Source: Leuconostoc kimchii IMSNU 11154 (GTDB taxonomy: Bacteria; Bacillota; Bacilli; Lactobacillales; Lactobacillaceae). Taken from it: a DNA stretch of 64,000 bases. The position numbers and the translations under genes are program-made. Shown piece after piece: positions 46,989 through 55,473 of the stretch (position 1 is the stretch's first letter; every line of letters begins with the position of its first letter). The stretch covers positions 682,001-746,000 of the forward strand of contig NC_014136.1 of NCBI RefSeq assembly GCF_000092505.1, read 5' to 3'. Under the pieces are notes generated by a model. It did not search any database and was not told where the DNA came from. It was given only the letters and a program-made list of their open reading frames with translations.

Positions 46989-47642
46989 ATGCAGAAAATA
47001 TTTATTGTTGAAGACGACGTCAGTATTGTTAACAATTTAAAAAATATATTATCATCAGAATTCAGCGTTGCGTCAACGCTGAATTTTCGTGCTGTTGTGC
47101 AAGAAATAACTGATTTTCATGCTGATTTGGTGTTGATGGATATCACGCTACCCTATTTTAATGGGTTTTATTGGACAACCGAATTACGAAAGGCAAGTAA
47201 AGTACCCATTATTTTTATTTCAAGTGCTAATGATGACATGAATCAGGTGATGGCGCTCAGTATGGGGGCAGACGATTTTGTTGCTAAGCCATTTAATCTG
47301 ATTGTTTTAAAGGCAAAAGTGCAAGCACTATTACGTCGGAGTTATCATTTTAGTGCATCAGAATTGCTGTTTGCGGGGTATCGTTTAATAGATAATGAGT
47401 TGATTAGCACGGATGCTAAGGTCGATTTAACGACTACGGAAACTAAAATATTACAAACGTTGTTTGAATATGGGACAACAGTTGTACCTAAAGACGTCTT
47501 GTTGGCAAAGCTGTGGGAAAATGATGAGTTCATTGATGCGAATACACTGCATGTTAATATGGCACGGTTGAGAAAAAAAGTAGCGGTCATTAATTTTGAT
47601 AAAATTCACACAGTACGAGGGGTTGGCTATGTATTGGGGTAA
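46989..47642 (+). CDS. BceR-like OmpR-family response regulator
   Basis: 217 residues when started at 46989. Receiver Asp in VLMDITLPYFNG (about 52), Thr/Ser in IFISSAND, Lys in FVAKPFN, then a winged-helix DNA-binding domain (TTTETKILQTLFEYGTTVVPKDVLLAKLW). The frame extends upstream into the permease gene, but the receiver starts with MQKIFIVEDD, so 46989 is used. The SD is weak, suggesting coupling to the permease. Confidence 0.93.
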   Translation: MQKIFIVEDDVSIVNNLKNILSSEFSVASTLNFRAVVQEITDFHADLVLMDITLPYFNGFYWTTELRKASKVPIIFISSANDDMNQVMALSMGADDFVAKPFNLIVLKAKVQALLRRSYHFSASELLFAGYRLIDNELISTDAKVDLTTTETKILQTLFEYGTTVVPKDVLLAKLWENDEFIDANTLHVNMARLRKKVAVINFDKIHTVRGVGYVLG

Positions 47643-48507
47643 TTATTTAAAACGGCAATTGGGGTTGTGGTTGACGGTCATTGTGGGGATGAGTCTATTT
47701 TTGTGTACTTTTTTCTTATGGCAGTTACCAATGATATCACTACTCAATGCGAGTTTACTGTTCTTGCTAATGCTTCTCGTTTATGCAACGATTGATTATC
47801 AAAAATTTCGGCACGAGCAAAGATATATCGCTGATTTAGAGATAGAAAACGAGCAAACTCGTACAAAATTGGCAAAACAAATGCAGCGAGATCAAGCATT
47901 TATGGATATGATGCGTGTATGGACACATCAAATGAAAGTACCATTAGCTAGTTTAGATTTGATCGCGCAAACGCGGTTACCTGAACTACAAAAGCAAACA
48001 TTTGAACTAGAAAATTATTTGACTATTTTGCTTGAATATCTTCGCGTTCAAAATATAGCCACTGATTTCCGCTTTGAGGTTGTTAATATTCGTGAGTTAG
48101 TTAATCAGGTGGTCAAAAAATATGCCAGGCAATTTATTCATAAAAACTTAAATGTTACAATTGTTGGTAACGCAATGATTAAAACGGATGCTAAATGGCT
48201 AACGGTAGCTGTTGAACAGATTATTAATAATGCGGTGAAGTACACGGAGTCAGGTGGCTTAAGAATTGACATAACGGATCAACAGTTACGCATGACAGAT
48301 AGCGGGATTGGTATATTAGCTTCAGATTTACCACGGCTATTTTCACACGGTTTCACTGGTTACAATGGTCGACTAGATAAAAAGTCGAGTGGTTTGGGGT
48401 TATACCTATCAAAATTAGTGTTGGATAAATTATCATGTGACATTACAGTGACGTCAAAGATTGACGTTGGCACGACAGTCACCATTAGCTTTTTAACCCA
48501 AAGATAG
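47629..48507 (+). CDS. BceS-like intramembrane-sensing histidine kinase
   Basis: 292 residues. Two membrane segments (about 10-50) with a very short outside loop, H-box RVWTHQMKVPLASLDLI, N-box EQIINNAVKYTES and G-boxes SGIGILA / SSGLGLYLSK. It lacks an extracellular sensor and depends on the BceAB transporter for the stimulus. It starts inside the response regulator's last codons (14-nt overlap), with CGAGGGG as SD. Confidence 0.92.
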   Translation: MYWGNYLKRQLGLWLTVIVGMSLFLCTFFLWQLPMISLLNASLLFLLMLLVYATIDYQKFRHEQRYIADLEIENEQTRTKLAKQMQRDQAFMDMMRVWTHQMKVPLASLDLIAQTRLPELQKQTFELENYLTILLEYLRVQNIATDFRFEVVNIRELVNQVVKKYARQFIHKNLNVTIVGNAMIKTDAKWLTVAVEQIINNAVKYTESGGLRIDITDQQLRMTDSGIGILASDLPRLFSHGFTGYNGRLDKKSSGLGLYLSKLVLDKLSCDITVTSKIDVGTTVTISFLTQR

Positions 48508-48594
48508 ATAACATGAGCTAATTATTGTGTTATGATGATAGAAATAATTTATTTATCATTAATACATTAATTAGTTGGGAGTACATTGGGAGAT

Positions 48595-49350
48595 ATGAAC
48601 GTTATCAAATCACTATGTCAAGTATATTTAATTAATATGCTGAGTAATAAGTTTGTTTTTGTGTTTAACTTACTCTTACCCACGATTTATTTTTTATACC
48701 AAAACGGCAAATATTGGTCTCGTTCTAGTGTGCCTTTCAGCCAATCGACTAATTTAGTCATTAGTTATTTTTGGGCATACATTATTATGATGACCATTTT
48801 AAATAATGTGATTGTTGCCATGATTGCACAGCGAGAAAATGGTTTTTATAAGCAATTATTTTTTATTGTTGGATCGAAATGGAAAATACTCATTGCTAAT
48901 TTTTTAGTGCAGCTGGTGGTTTTAATTGGGGAATTGTCTATCTTTAATGTGGTGGTGATGACCGTTTTTCATAATTGGCACATTAACTTGATTATAGCCG
49001 GCGTGCTGTCAGCAATGATTGTAGCCGTGCCGGTAGCGCTGATGAGTAGTTTGTTATTTTTGTTAAAAGTTAAAATTGAATCGATCAATATCTTGGTATC
49101 TATTTTATTGTTGGGATTGTTTGCACTGATTAATCTACCAGAAAGTGGTGCGCTTAGTAACGTGATAAACATGCTTAACCCACTGACCTATATGGTTGAA
49201 ACATCTTTCCAAATGATGTCGCTACTTTTGAACAAGACATTCGATGATAGAATGGTTTTGATATGGGTGCTTGTTACAGTGGTTTATGGTGTCATCGGGT
49301 GGTTCGGCACGTCAAAATTGTCAGTCCATTCGATAATGGACCGGGTGTAG
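48595..49350 (+). CDS. ABC transporter permease (ABC-2 type)
   Basis: 251 residues (254 from a TTG at 48586). About six membrane segments, for example NLVISYFWAYIIMMTILNNVIVAMI and LLLGLFALINL. It is separated from the BceS gene by about 85 nt and paired with the small ATPase 16 nt downstream. It may belong to the same response, but no Bce-type box was found just upstream. Which of the two starts is used is uncertain. Confidence 0.75.
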   Translation: MNVIKSLCQVYLINMLSNKFVFVFNLLLPTIYFLYQNGKYWSRSSVPFSQSTNLVISYFWAYIIMMTILNNVIVAMIAQRENGFYKQLFFIVGSKWKILIANFLVQLVVLIGELSIFNVVVMTVFHNWHINLIIAGVLSAMIVAVPVALMSSLLFLLKVKIESINILVSILLLGLFALINLPESGALSNVINMLNPLTYMVETSFQMMSLLLNKTFDDRMVLIWVLVTVVYGVIGWFGTSKLSVHSIMDRV

Positions 49351-49366
49351 TTCAGGAGATTAACAC

Positions 49367-49960
49367 ATGCAAATAAAAAATTATTCATTACGTTATCCTG
49401 ACCGCGTACTCGCTGAGAATTTTGACGCTGAATTTTCTAATCAGGTCATTAATGTCATCACAGGTGCTAACGGTGCTGGTAAAACAACATTATTAGACTT
49501 TATTGCGGGTGTTGGTCCAAAAGCGGCCAAAGGTGATAAAGTCAATGTCCCAATGCAAGCTGAAATTGCCTATCAATTACAGCATATTCATTTTTTTACA
49601 ACACTAAGTGTCGCCCAGACAATTACGATGTATCGACAACTTGGTAATCCCACAATTGAAACACAAAATCCAACGTTTCAAATGATTAAAGAGCAAGTAC
49701 TAGATAAAATATGGCATGTTGAGATGGGTAAATTATCCGGCGGTGAGCGGCAGATGGTGTTGACATATGGACAATGCCTATTGGAGAAAAAGCTGTATAT
49801 TTTTGATGAACCCACTAGTGGTGTTGATGTTGATAATACAAAAATCATTTTGAAAATGATTGCTTCTTTGGTACAAAAGCGTCAAAAATTAGTCATTATG
49901 ACATCGCATAACTTAGAACAATTGGCTGATTTACCGGTGCGTTTGATTAAATTGGGGTGA
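49367..49960 (+). CDS. Small ABC transporter ATP-binding protein
   Basis: 197 residues, at the short end for the family. Walker A GANGAGKTT, signature LSGGERQMVLTY, Walker B LYIFDEPTSGVDVD, H-switch MTSHN. Works with the permease just upstream. A terminator at 49961-49998 ends the unit. Substrate unknown. Confidence 0.83.
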   Translation: MQIKNYSLRYPDRVLAENFDAEFSNQVINVITGANGAGKTTLLDFIAGVGPKAAKGDKVNVPMQAEIAYQLQHIHFFTTLSVAQTITMYRQLGNPTIETQNPTFQMIKEQVLDKIWHVEMGKLSGGERQMVLTYGQCLLEKKLYIFDEPTSGVDVDNTKIILKMIASLVQKRQKLVIMTSHNLEQLADLPVRLIKLG

Positions 49961-49998
49961 AAAAGCGCTTAGAGAATTTAAATTCCCTAAGCGCTTTT
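49961..49998. terminator. Bidirectional terminator, ABC pair / zwf
   Basis: AAAAGCGCTTAG (49961-49972) pairs with CTAAGCGCTTTT (49987-49998), plus an inner GAAT/ATTC. Confidence 0.82.
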
Positions 49999-50013
49999 AG
50001 TTATATATTAATT

Positions 50014-51474
50014 TTAACCTTTAAACACCCAAGCATCACCGTTACCGGCTAACAACTTGTCAGATGCTTCAGGTCCCATTGAACCTGACTTGTAAGTTTC
50101 AAGTGGTGCCTTGTCGTCAGCATATACAGCTGAAATTGCATCAACGAACTTCCAAGCAATTGCGACACCATTCCAGTCAGCGAAGTTTGAGCCATCGCCA
50201 TTCATTGTGTCATGAATCATACGTTCGTATGGTTCTGGTGTGTTTTGCTTATCTTCATCAGAAATTGTCCAACCAAGATCAATTGTGCGTGTATTGAAAG
50301 CATCTTCAACAGACTTTGAGTTAATCTTGAATTCTATACCACCCTTAGGATCGATCAAAATTGACAAAACAGACTCTTGCGCTTCTTGTGTTGTACCAAA
50401 GTCAAATGTACCAGCTTTGAAAACAATATCGACACGTGTTTGCTTAGCAGCTAAACGCTTACCTGAACGGACATAGAATGGGACACCTTCCCAACGTGGC
50501 AAATCAAACTGTAATTCACCAGCAATAAAGGTATTATTCTTTGAATCAGCAGGAACATCCAATTCTTCAAGGTATGGCTTGAAGTCAGCTGAATCGCCGG
50601 CACCGTATTGTGCGCGAACGAAGTACTTGTTGACTTCTGCTTCATCATAAATTTTCAATGCATTGAAAGCCGCGTTTTTAGCAGCACGGATGTCTTTATC
50701 GTTAAATGATTCTGGCTTTTCCATGGCTAACCAACCAACAATTTGCATCGTATGGTTTTGAATCATATCAAGCAATGCGCCAGCTGTATCATAATAACCG
50801 GCACGCTCTTCAACGCCTAATACTTCTGACAACGTCACTTGTACGTTTTTAATGTAGTCTTTGTTCCAAGCGGCATCAAAGATTGGATTGCCAAAACGCA
50901 AAGCAGCGATGTTTTGAACCATTTCTTTGCCTAAGTAGTGGTCAATACGGAATAATTGATCGTCTTTAAAAGCATTCTCCAAATCACTTTGCAATTCTGC
51001 TGCTGTCGTGTATGATGTACCAAAAGGCTTTTCAATCATCAAACGATTATAGCCAGTATCAGCTAGTAAGTTTTCTGACTTGAGGTACTTTGCAATTGTG
51101 CCAAAGAAACGGGGAGCAACCGACATATAGAAAATACGGTTACCATCAATGTCAAACTTTGTAGCAGCTTCTTCAATGGCTTCTTTCAAAATACCATATG
51201 AAGCGGCATCCGTGACATCATGTGCACGATATGAAAAATGTGAGATGAATGTTTCAGCTTGTTCTTGGTCGTCTGTGAAGTCAGCGATTGATTCGCGAAC
51301 TAATTGCTTAAATTCTTCGTCAGTTAACTCTTGACGTGCTGTGCCAACAATGGCAAAGTGTTCTTGTAGGTATCCTTTTTTATAAAGGTTGAAAACGGAT
51401 GGATAAAGCTTACGTTTTGCTAAATCACCAGTACCGCCGAAAAATGTTACCAACGTTTTGATTTCTGAAGCCAT
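50014..51474 (-). CDS. zwf: Glucose-6-phosphate 1-dehydrogenase
   Basis: Oxidises glucose-6-phosphate to 6-phosphogluconolactone, the first step of the phosphoketolase pathway in Leuconostoc. 486 residues from the SD-supported start (GGGGAACATC before ATG at 51474). FFGGTGDLAKRK is the dinucleotide loop; RIDHYLGKE (176-184) holds the substrate Lys and catalytic His179; a second catalytic His lies in MIQNHTMQ. The sequence closely matches the Leuconostoc mesenteroides enzyme, which uses NAD or NADP. This is the main taxonomic anchor of the window. Confidence 0.98.
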   Translation of the reverse strand: MASEIKTLVTFFGGTGDLAKRKLYPSVFNLYKKGYLQEHFAIVGTARQELTDEEFKQLVRESIADFTDDQEQAETFISHFSYRAHDVTDAASYGILKEAIEEAATKFDIDGNRIFYMSVAPRFFGTIAKYLKSENLLADTGYNRLMIEKPFGTSYTTAAELQSDLENAFKDDQLFRIDHYLGKEMVQNIAALRFGNPIFDAAWNKDYIKNVQVTLSEVLGVEERAGYYDTAGALLDMIQNHTMQIVGWLAMEKPESFNDKDIRAAKNAAFNALKIYDEAEVNKYFVRAQYGAGDSADFKPYLEELDVPADSKNNTFIAGELQFDLPRWEGVPFYVRSGKRLAAKQTRVDIVFKAGTFDFGTTQEAQESVLSILIDPKGGIEFKINSKSVEDAFNTRTIDLGWTISDEDKQNTPEPYERMIHDTMNGDGSNFADWNGVAIAWKFVDAISAVYADDKAPLETYKSGSMGPEASDKLLAGNGDAWVFKG

Positions 51475-51580
51475 GATGTTCCCCTTAATTTTAAAATTCA
51501 ATTCACTATTATTATAACGCAAAATTCAGTTGAAAGTACGCGTTTTCACAAACATATTAATCATCTAAAAGGAAAAAGTC

Positions 51581-51916
51581 ATGTTAATCGATAGTTTTAC
51601 ACCGCAACAACAAAAGATACTCCGGCAATTGGATGTTGGACAATATGCTGGTCAGTCACTTATTGCACATGCGCCGACTAAAAATGCGTCTAAAAATTAT
51701 TATGTGATTCATGTTGATCTTAAGACAAATAATTGGCGTTATCAAACTGATGAACCACTGAAACCCGCTGAAGTTGCTGATTTATTAAAAGCTGGCGGAC
51801 TAAAAACAACACCAGTACGGCACCAATATGTTTTAAATTCTACTGTGTTCAGTCGACCTATTTATCGTTTGATAAAAACCGTTGTGGGGCAGTCTAAAAA
51901 AATAATTAAACGATAA
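51581..51916 (+). CDS. Hypothetical protein
   Basis: 111 residues of unknown function. The middle part (YYVIHVDLKTNNWRYQTDEPLKPAEVADLLKAGGLKT) looks like a small globular alpha/beta domain, and the C-terminus is basic. SD AAAAGGAAAAAG. Gene start 106 nt from zwf on the opposite strand. Not recognised. Confidence 0.65.
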   Translation: MLIDSFTPQQQKILRQLDVGQYAGQSLIAHAPTKNASKNYYVIHVDLKTNNWRYQTDEPLKPAEVADLLKAGGLKTTPVRHQYVLNSTVFSRPIYRLIKTVVGQSKKIIKR

Positions 51917-51968
51917 TATATGCGTGCATACGTGTATGTTAAGTAAAAATAGATCAGTTGGAGGATTT

Positions 51969-53180
51969 ATGCACAGTGACTTAATCAACAAACCGCGACC
52001 GTTAAATGAAAAATGGTTACTTTTGGGGACCTTACTATCCAGTACCGGGAATTCAATGATCTGGCCGGTTATGACACTTTACATGACAGGCGCATTAAAC
52101 CAAAGTTTCACAACAGCAGGTATTGTCCTCATGATTGGTGCCGCGCTAAGCATGTTTGGCTCTTATGTTGGCGGTAAATTATTTGATCACTGGCGTCCAT
52201 ATCAAGCAATGGTCATGACCGGTGTCATTATTTTTTTGGCGGTTTTTAGTTTAATTTTTTGGAATCATTGGCCGGTTTTTGCTATCTTAGTATGGATAGC
52301 TAATTTTGGTATGGGCATTGAGCAGACCTTGGTTAATTCGTTTGCAACAACGTTACCTGGTCACAAAACACGTGTGATATTTAATAACATGTATATTTTT
52401 TTAAATATTGGCGTCGTACTAGGTACTTTAGCAGTGGGCTATTTATTTGATTACGGTTTTAGTCTATTGATGGTCATTTCGACAATGATTTATTTCTGTT
52501 TACTGCTAGTGATTGTAACTAAGTTCAACGTGCCAGTTGCGACTACTGAAAACGTATCATCGTCGGTTGATCAACAAATTAATGTGTCGCGTGACAGTCT
52601 GCAAAAATTTAGATTAACACCCGTTCTGACTGCTATTGGCGCGTTACTGTTTATCACTTATCTCTCGTATATGCTATGGGAAACGGTTATGGCACCGCAT
52701 ATGAAAACTTTAGGCATGCCCACACGAAACTATGCTGATTTGTGGATGATTAACGGTGTGACAATTATTGTGTTGCAAAAATTTGTTTCTAATTGGGCTA
52801 ATAAACACCCGTATCATGTGTCCGTTATTTTAGGTAGTGTCATATTTGCTTCGAGTTTTTTCTTTTTAATTTTTGTCACAGAATTTTGGCAAATTGTGCT
52901 GGTTTTTGAACTATTGACTATTGGTGAAATGTTGCAAAGTCCGCAAGTGCCCGCATGGGTTGCTCAAATTACCCCCAAGTCAGTTGCAGGACAGGCGCAA
53001 GGCTTTGTCTCAATGATGATCAGTTCAGGACGCGTGATCGGGCCCATTTATTCTGGTATCATGATGGATCATGGTTGGATGAAAATATTATTTTTTTCGG
53101 TGTTTATTTTAATGATACTCATTACTGCCGTATTGTCATTGACGTTGGCACGACGTGTTGACAAAAATACAGTAGCATAG
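51969..53180 (+). CDS. MFS transporter (multidrug efflux type)
   Basis: 403 residues, 12 membrane segments. Motif A in GGKLFDHWRPY (loop 2-3), segment 1 LGTLLSSTGNSMIWPVMTLYMT, and an acidic residue in segment 5-6. It resembles LmrP/MdtG-like multidrug transporters. The start at 51969 has GGAGG six bases upstream; a longer frame (51924) lacks a good SD. The substrate range is unknown. Confidence 0.85.
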   Translation: MHSDLINKPRPLNEKWLLLGTLLSSTGNSMIWPVMTLYMTGALNQSFTTAGIVLMIGAALSMFGSYVGGKLFDHWRPYQAMVMTGVIIFLAVFSLIFWNHWPVFAILVWIANFGMGIEQTLVNSFATTLPGHKTRVIFNNMYIFLNIGVVLGTLAVGYLFDYGFSLLMVISTMIYFCLLLVIVTKFNVPVATTENVSSSVDQQINVSRDSLQKFRLTPVLTAIGALLFITYLSYMLWETVMAPHMKTLGMPTRNYADLWMINGVTIIVLQKFVSNWANKHPYHVSVILGSVIFASSFFFLIFVTEFWQIVLVFELLTIGEMLQSPQVPAWVAQITPKSVAGQAQGFVSMMISSGRVIGPIYSGIMMDHGWMKILFFSVFILMILITAVLSLTLARRVDKNTVA

Positions 53181-53194
53181 TAAACTAATGTTAC

Positions 53195-53222
53195 TTGAAA
53201 TTAGCAACTATTTTAGTAGAAT
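53195..53222 (+). promoter_or_regulatory. Promoter of the NhaC T-box transcript
   Basis: TTGAAA, 16 nt, TAGAAT (53217-53222); start about 53229. Confidence 0.55.
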
Positions 53223-53228
53223 AAACAT

Positions 53229-53425
53229 TCGGCGTTAAGAGAAGCAGTGGTCGGTGAAAACTGCACAGGTGTTGATATTCGAAATACAGCTATCGATTTA
53301 AGCATGGCAGCACCATGTTATCAAATGCCAAAGTGATGCGTTTTTTAGCGCGTAAGCTGGGTGGTACCACGGATTTTTAAATGTCGATTCGTCCCTTCTG
53401 TCAATGTGACAGCGGGGACTTTTTT
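53229..53425 (+). promoter_or_regulatory. T-box riboswitch leader of an NhaC-type transporter (probably tyrosine)
   Basis: GGTGGTACCACGG at 53360-53372 is the T-box core, identical to that of tyrS. The terminator is GTCCC/GGGAC with inner CTGTCA/TGACAG, then TTTTTT (53391-53425). A TAC at 53285-53287 (in AAATACAGC) is the probable specifier for Tyr, suggesting that the carrier is a tyrosine transporter. The T-box itself is certain. Confidence 0.9.
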
Positions 53426-53460
53426 ATTGTCACGATACAAAAATTGACAGGAGAAGTGGT

Positions 53461-54816
53461 ATGGATAATAAGTTAAACACAGGAACTTCAGTGGCACTAG
53501 TTGTCGCGACAGTTATGATTTTGGCAATCGGAGTAATTGGTTTTGGGCTGGCACCCATTGCACCAATCTTGCTTGTCATTGGTATGATTATGGTGGTTGC
53601 GCGCTTTAGAGGCATTTCTTGGAAAGATAGTCAAACAGCGCTCATTAAAGGTGTTGAATCGGGATTGACGCCATTATTTTTATTCTTATTAATTGGTGCA
53701 CTCATTGCCTTATGGTTGGCAATCGGAGTGATTCCAACAATGATTTGGGTTGGCTTTAAAGTATTAACACCTGCTTTTTTCTTGCCGACGGCTTTCATAA
53801 CAACATCAATTATTGGCACACTAATCGGTAGCGCATTTACAACGCTATCGACAGTTGGTGTTGCGCTAATGGGCGTTGGCACATTGATGGGTATCAATCC
53901 AGCCATAGTTGCTGGGATTGTGTTGTCAGGGGCAATTTTTGGTGATAAGAATTCGCCATTATCAGATTCAACGAACTTAGCCAGTGCCATTTCCGAAACG
54001 GATTTATTTGCACATATCAAAAATCTGATGTGGACGACTGTACCAGCTTGGAGTTTAACGTTTATTGTGACGATTGTTATGAGTTTAGGGCATCAAACTC
54101 ATGCAGATGCAGCACGTAAGATTACGGCGTTGCTACCTTTGCTACAACCGACATGGTGGGCAATTGTGCCACTTGTTTTATTAGTTGCAACGGCATGGTT
54201 TAAATTGCCTGCTATTCCTGCTCTGATGATCAACGTTCTAGTATCAAGTGTCATGTTTTTAACACAGCATAACTTGAAGGCTTGGGCTGACTTATTAGTG
54301 AACGGTTTTCATACGACAAGTACTAACGCAACGTTGATGTCATTGCTTAATCGTGGGGGGATGTCTGCCATGATGGGAACGATTATGATGATTATGTTGG
54401 CACTTGCCTTGGGCGGGTTGTTGAGCGGATTGGGTATTTTGAATCGTGTCATGGCACCCATTGTTAGCCATTTACAGACCCAACGTTCAATTATATTGGC
54501 AACATTATTGACGGGAATTGGCGCTAACTTCTTAGTTGGCGAACAATATTTAGCCACAATTTTACCAGGGCAATTGTTTAAAGAGAGCTTTAAAAAAGTT
54601 AAGCTATCAGCACTAGCTCTCGGTCGAACAATTGAAGACTCAGGGACAGTCATGAATTACTTGGTGCCATGGGGTGTGGCAGGTGGCTTTGCTGCACAAA
54701 CATTAGGCGTGCCAGTGATTGAATTTGCACCATTTACATTATTTGCCCTATTGTCACCAGTCATGTCAGTATTGTCAGCTGTGACGGGTGTTGGGTTGAA
54801 GCAAAAAGAACAGTAA
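53461..54816 (+). CDS. nhaC: NhaC-family carrier, likely amino acid (tyrosine) transporter
   Basis: 451 residues with about 12 membrane segments and the conserved GAIFGDKNSPLSDSTNLAS motif (helix 4-5) of NhaC antiporters. NhaC members exchange Na+ and H+ (or malate/lactate), but here a T-box controls the gene. In lactic acid bacteria NhaC paralogues (YheL) under Tyr T-boxes have been proposed as tyrosine transporters, which fits. SD AGGAGAAG. Monocistronic, with terminator at 54858. Confidence 0.85.
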   Translation: MDNKLNTGTSVALVVATVMILAIGVIGFGLAPIAPILLVIGMIMVVARFRGISWKDSQTALIKGVESGLTPLFLFLLIGALIALWLAIGVIPTMIWVGFKVLTPAFFLPTAFITTSIIGTLIGSAFTTLSTVGVALMGVGTLMGINPAIVAGIVLSGAIFGDKNSPLSDSTNLASAISETDLFAHIKNLMWTTVPAWSLTFIVTIVMSLGHQTHADAARKITALLPLLQPTWWAIVPLVLLVATAWFKLPAIPALMINVLVSSVMFLTQHNLKAWADLLVNGFHTTSTNATLMSLLNRGGMSAMMGTIMMIMLALALGGLLSGLGILNRVMAPIVSHLQTQRSIILATLLTGIGANFLVGEQYLATILPGQLFKESFKKVKLSALALGRTIEDSGTVMNYLVPWGVAGGFAAQTLGVPVIEFAPFTLFALLSPVMSVLSAVTGVGLKQKEQ

Positions 54817-54857
54817 ATTGTATATTGAGATGCAGTAAATAGAATAAACAGAAATTA

Positions 54858-54886
54858 ACTCGGCTATTAAGGTTGAGTTTTTTTAT
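54858..54886 (+). terminator. Terminator after the NhaC-type gene
   Basis: AACTCGGC (54858-54865) pairs with GTTGAGTT via two G-U pairs, followed by TTTTTTT. Confidence 0.65.
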
Positions 54887-55059
54887 TTTAATGATATAAC
54901 AGTCCTTAAAGTAGCGGGTTTATATGCAGTCGAATTTATAATATTAGATTTGATAAAGCGAACACTATGGACTTTAAATAACTTAGCAAAGAAAATTAAA
55001 AGCATTTTTACATTTATAGTCACCACCGTGTCGCTTATCCAAACCAAAAAATGTCAAAT
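54887..55059. other. Intergenic, no feature seen
   Basis: AT-rich stretch between the NhaC terminator and the antitoxin RNA 3' end. I find no SD-backed frame or hairpin. Confidence 0.5.
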
Positions 55060-55130
55060 AAAAAAAGAGCTGGTGTTCCTACGCACTAGCCCTTTTTACT
55101 AGAGAGGTTAGTCTCCATGTACTTTTTCCT
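55060..55130 (-). ncRNA. Candidate antitoxin RNA of a type I toxin-antitoxin locus
   Basis: Predicted ~70-nt RNA, read from the minus strand, starting about 55130 and ending at its U-run (55060-55066). It ends in an intrinsic terminator: GCTAGTG pairs with CACCAGC around the loop CGTAGGAA. Its DNA repeats two blocks of the toxin mRNA: AGCTGGTGTTCCTAC (55068-55082) versus 55184-55200, and GAGGTTAGTCTCCATG (55104-55119) plus TACTTTTTCC versus 55218-55249. The RNA is therefore antisense to the toxin's 5' end, SD and start codon. Confidence 0.75.
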
Positions 55131-55136
55131 ATTAAC

Positions 55137-55165
55137 ATTATAACATTATATTATTGGTATTTCAA
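55137..55165 (-). promoter_or_regulatory. Antitoxin RNA promoter
   Basis: On the minus strand TTGAAA (plus 55160-55165), 17 nt and TATAAT (plus 55137-55142). Near-consensus, stronger than the toxin promoter. Confidence 0.75.
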
Positions 55166-55178
55166 AACATGATATACT
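55151..55178 (+). promoter_or_regulatory. Toxin promoter (extended -10), overlapping the antitoxin promoter
   Basis: TTATTG, 16 nt, TATACT (55173-55178) with the extension TGA just before. Expected start about 55185, at the first base of the first repeat block. Confidence 0.6.
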
Positions 55179-55231
55179 TAAAAAGCTGTTGTTTTCCTAC
55201 TATACTGCAACGGCAAGGAGGTTTAGACTCC

Positions 55232-55336
55232 ATGCTTTACTTTTTTCAAGAACTCACACAATTGTTCAATGCAATTTGCGTGGCAATTGTGACGTTCGCA
55301 ATTAAACGTTATTTTGATGACCGCGACGGTCATTGA
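55232..55336 (+). CDS. Small membrane toxin, Fst/Ldr-like (type I toxin-antitoxin)
   Basis: 34 residues beginning MLYFFQELTQLF, with a hydrophobic core NAICVAIVTFAI and charged tail KRYFDDRDGH, the layout of Fst/Ldr/TxpA-type pore peptides. The AAGGAGG SD (55215-55221) is occluded by a GGAG/CTCC hairpin that ends at the ATG, as in translation-regulated toxins. The mRNA's 5' region is complementary to the divergent antitoxin RNA. A terminator follows 10 nt after the stop. The toxin assignment is by architecture only; no homologue was searched. Confidence 0.75.
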   Translation: MLYFFQELTQLFNAICVAIVTFAIKRYFDDRDGH

Positions 55337-55346
55337 GATTATGTGG

Positions 55347-55368
55347 GCATCCTTAGGATGCTTTTTTG
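55347..55368 (+). terminator. Terminator of the toxin mRNA
   Basis: GCATCC-TTA-GGATGC (55347-55361) followed by TTTTTTG. Confidence 0.8.
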
Positions 55369-55473
55369 TTTGCCCTTATTTTGTAACCCAGCTATTCCTT
55401 TGTGTCATTGTGGGGTTGATCTTTTTTTATGATCGTAAATTAGCCAAGGTTAATCTGGTGTTAGAGCTGTATA

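Noticed and set aside
48586..48594. TTG start for the ABC permease after BceS
   Set aside because: ATG at 48595 is the simpler start; SD spacing is non-ideal for both, so the choice is uncertain.
55113..55143. MYFFLLTL mini-frame in the antitoxin template
   Set aside because: Eight codons only; interpreted as a vestige of the duplicated toxin start, not a gene.
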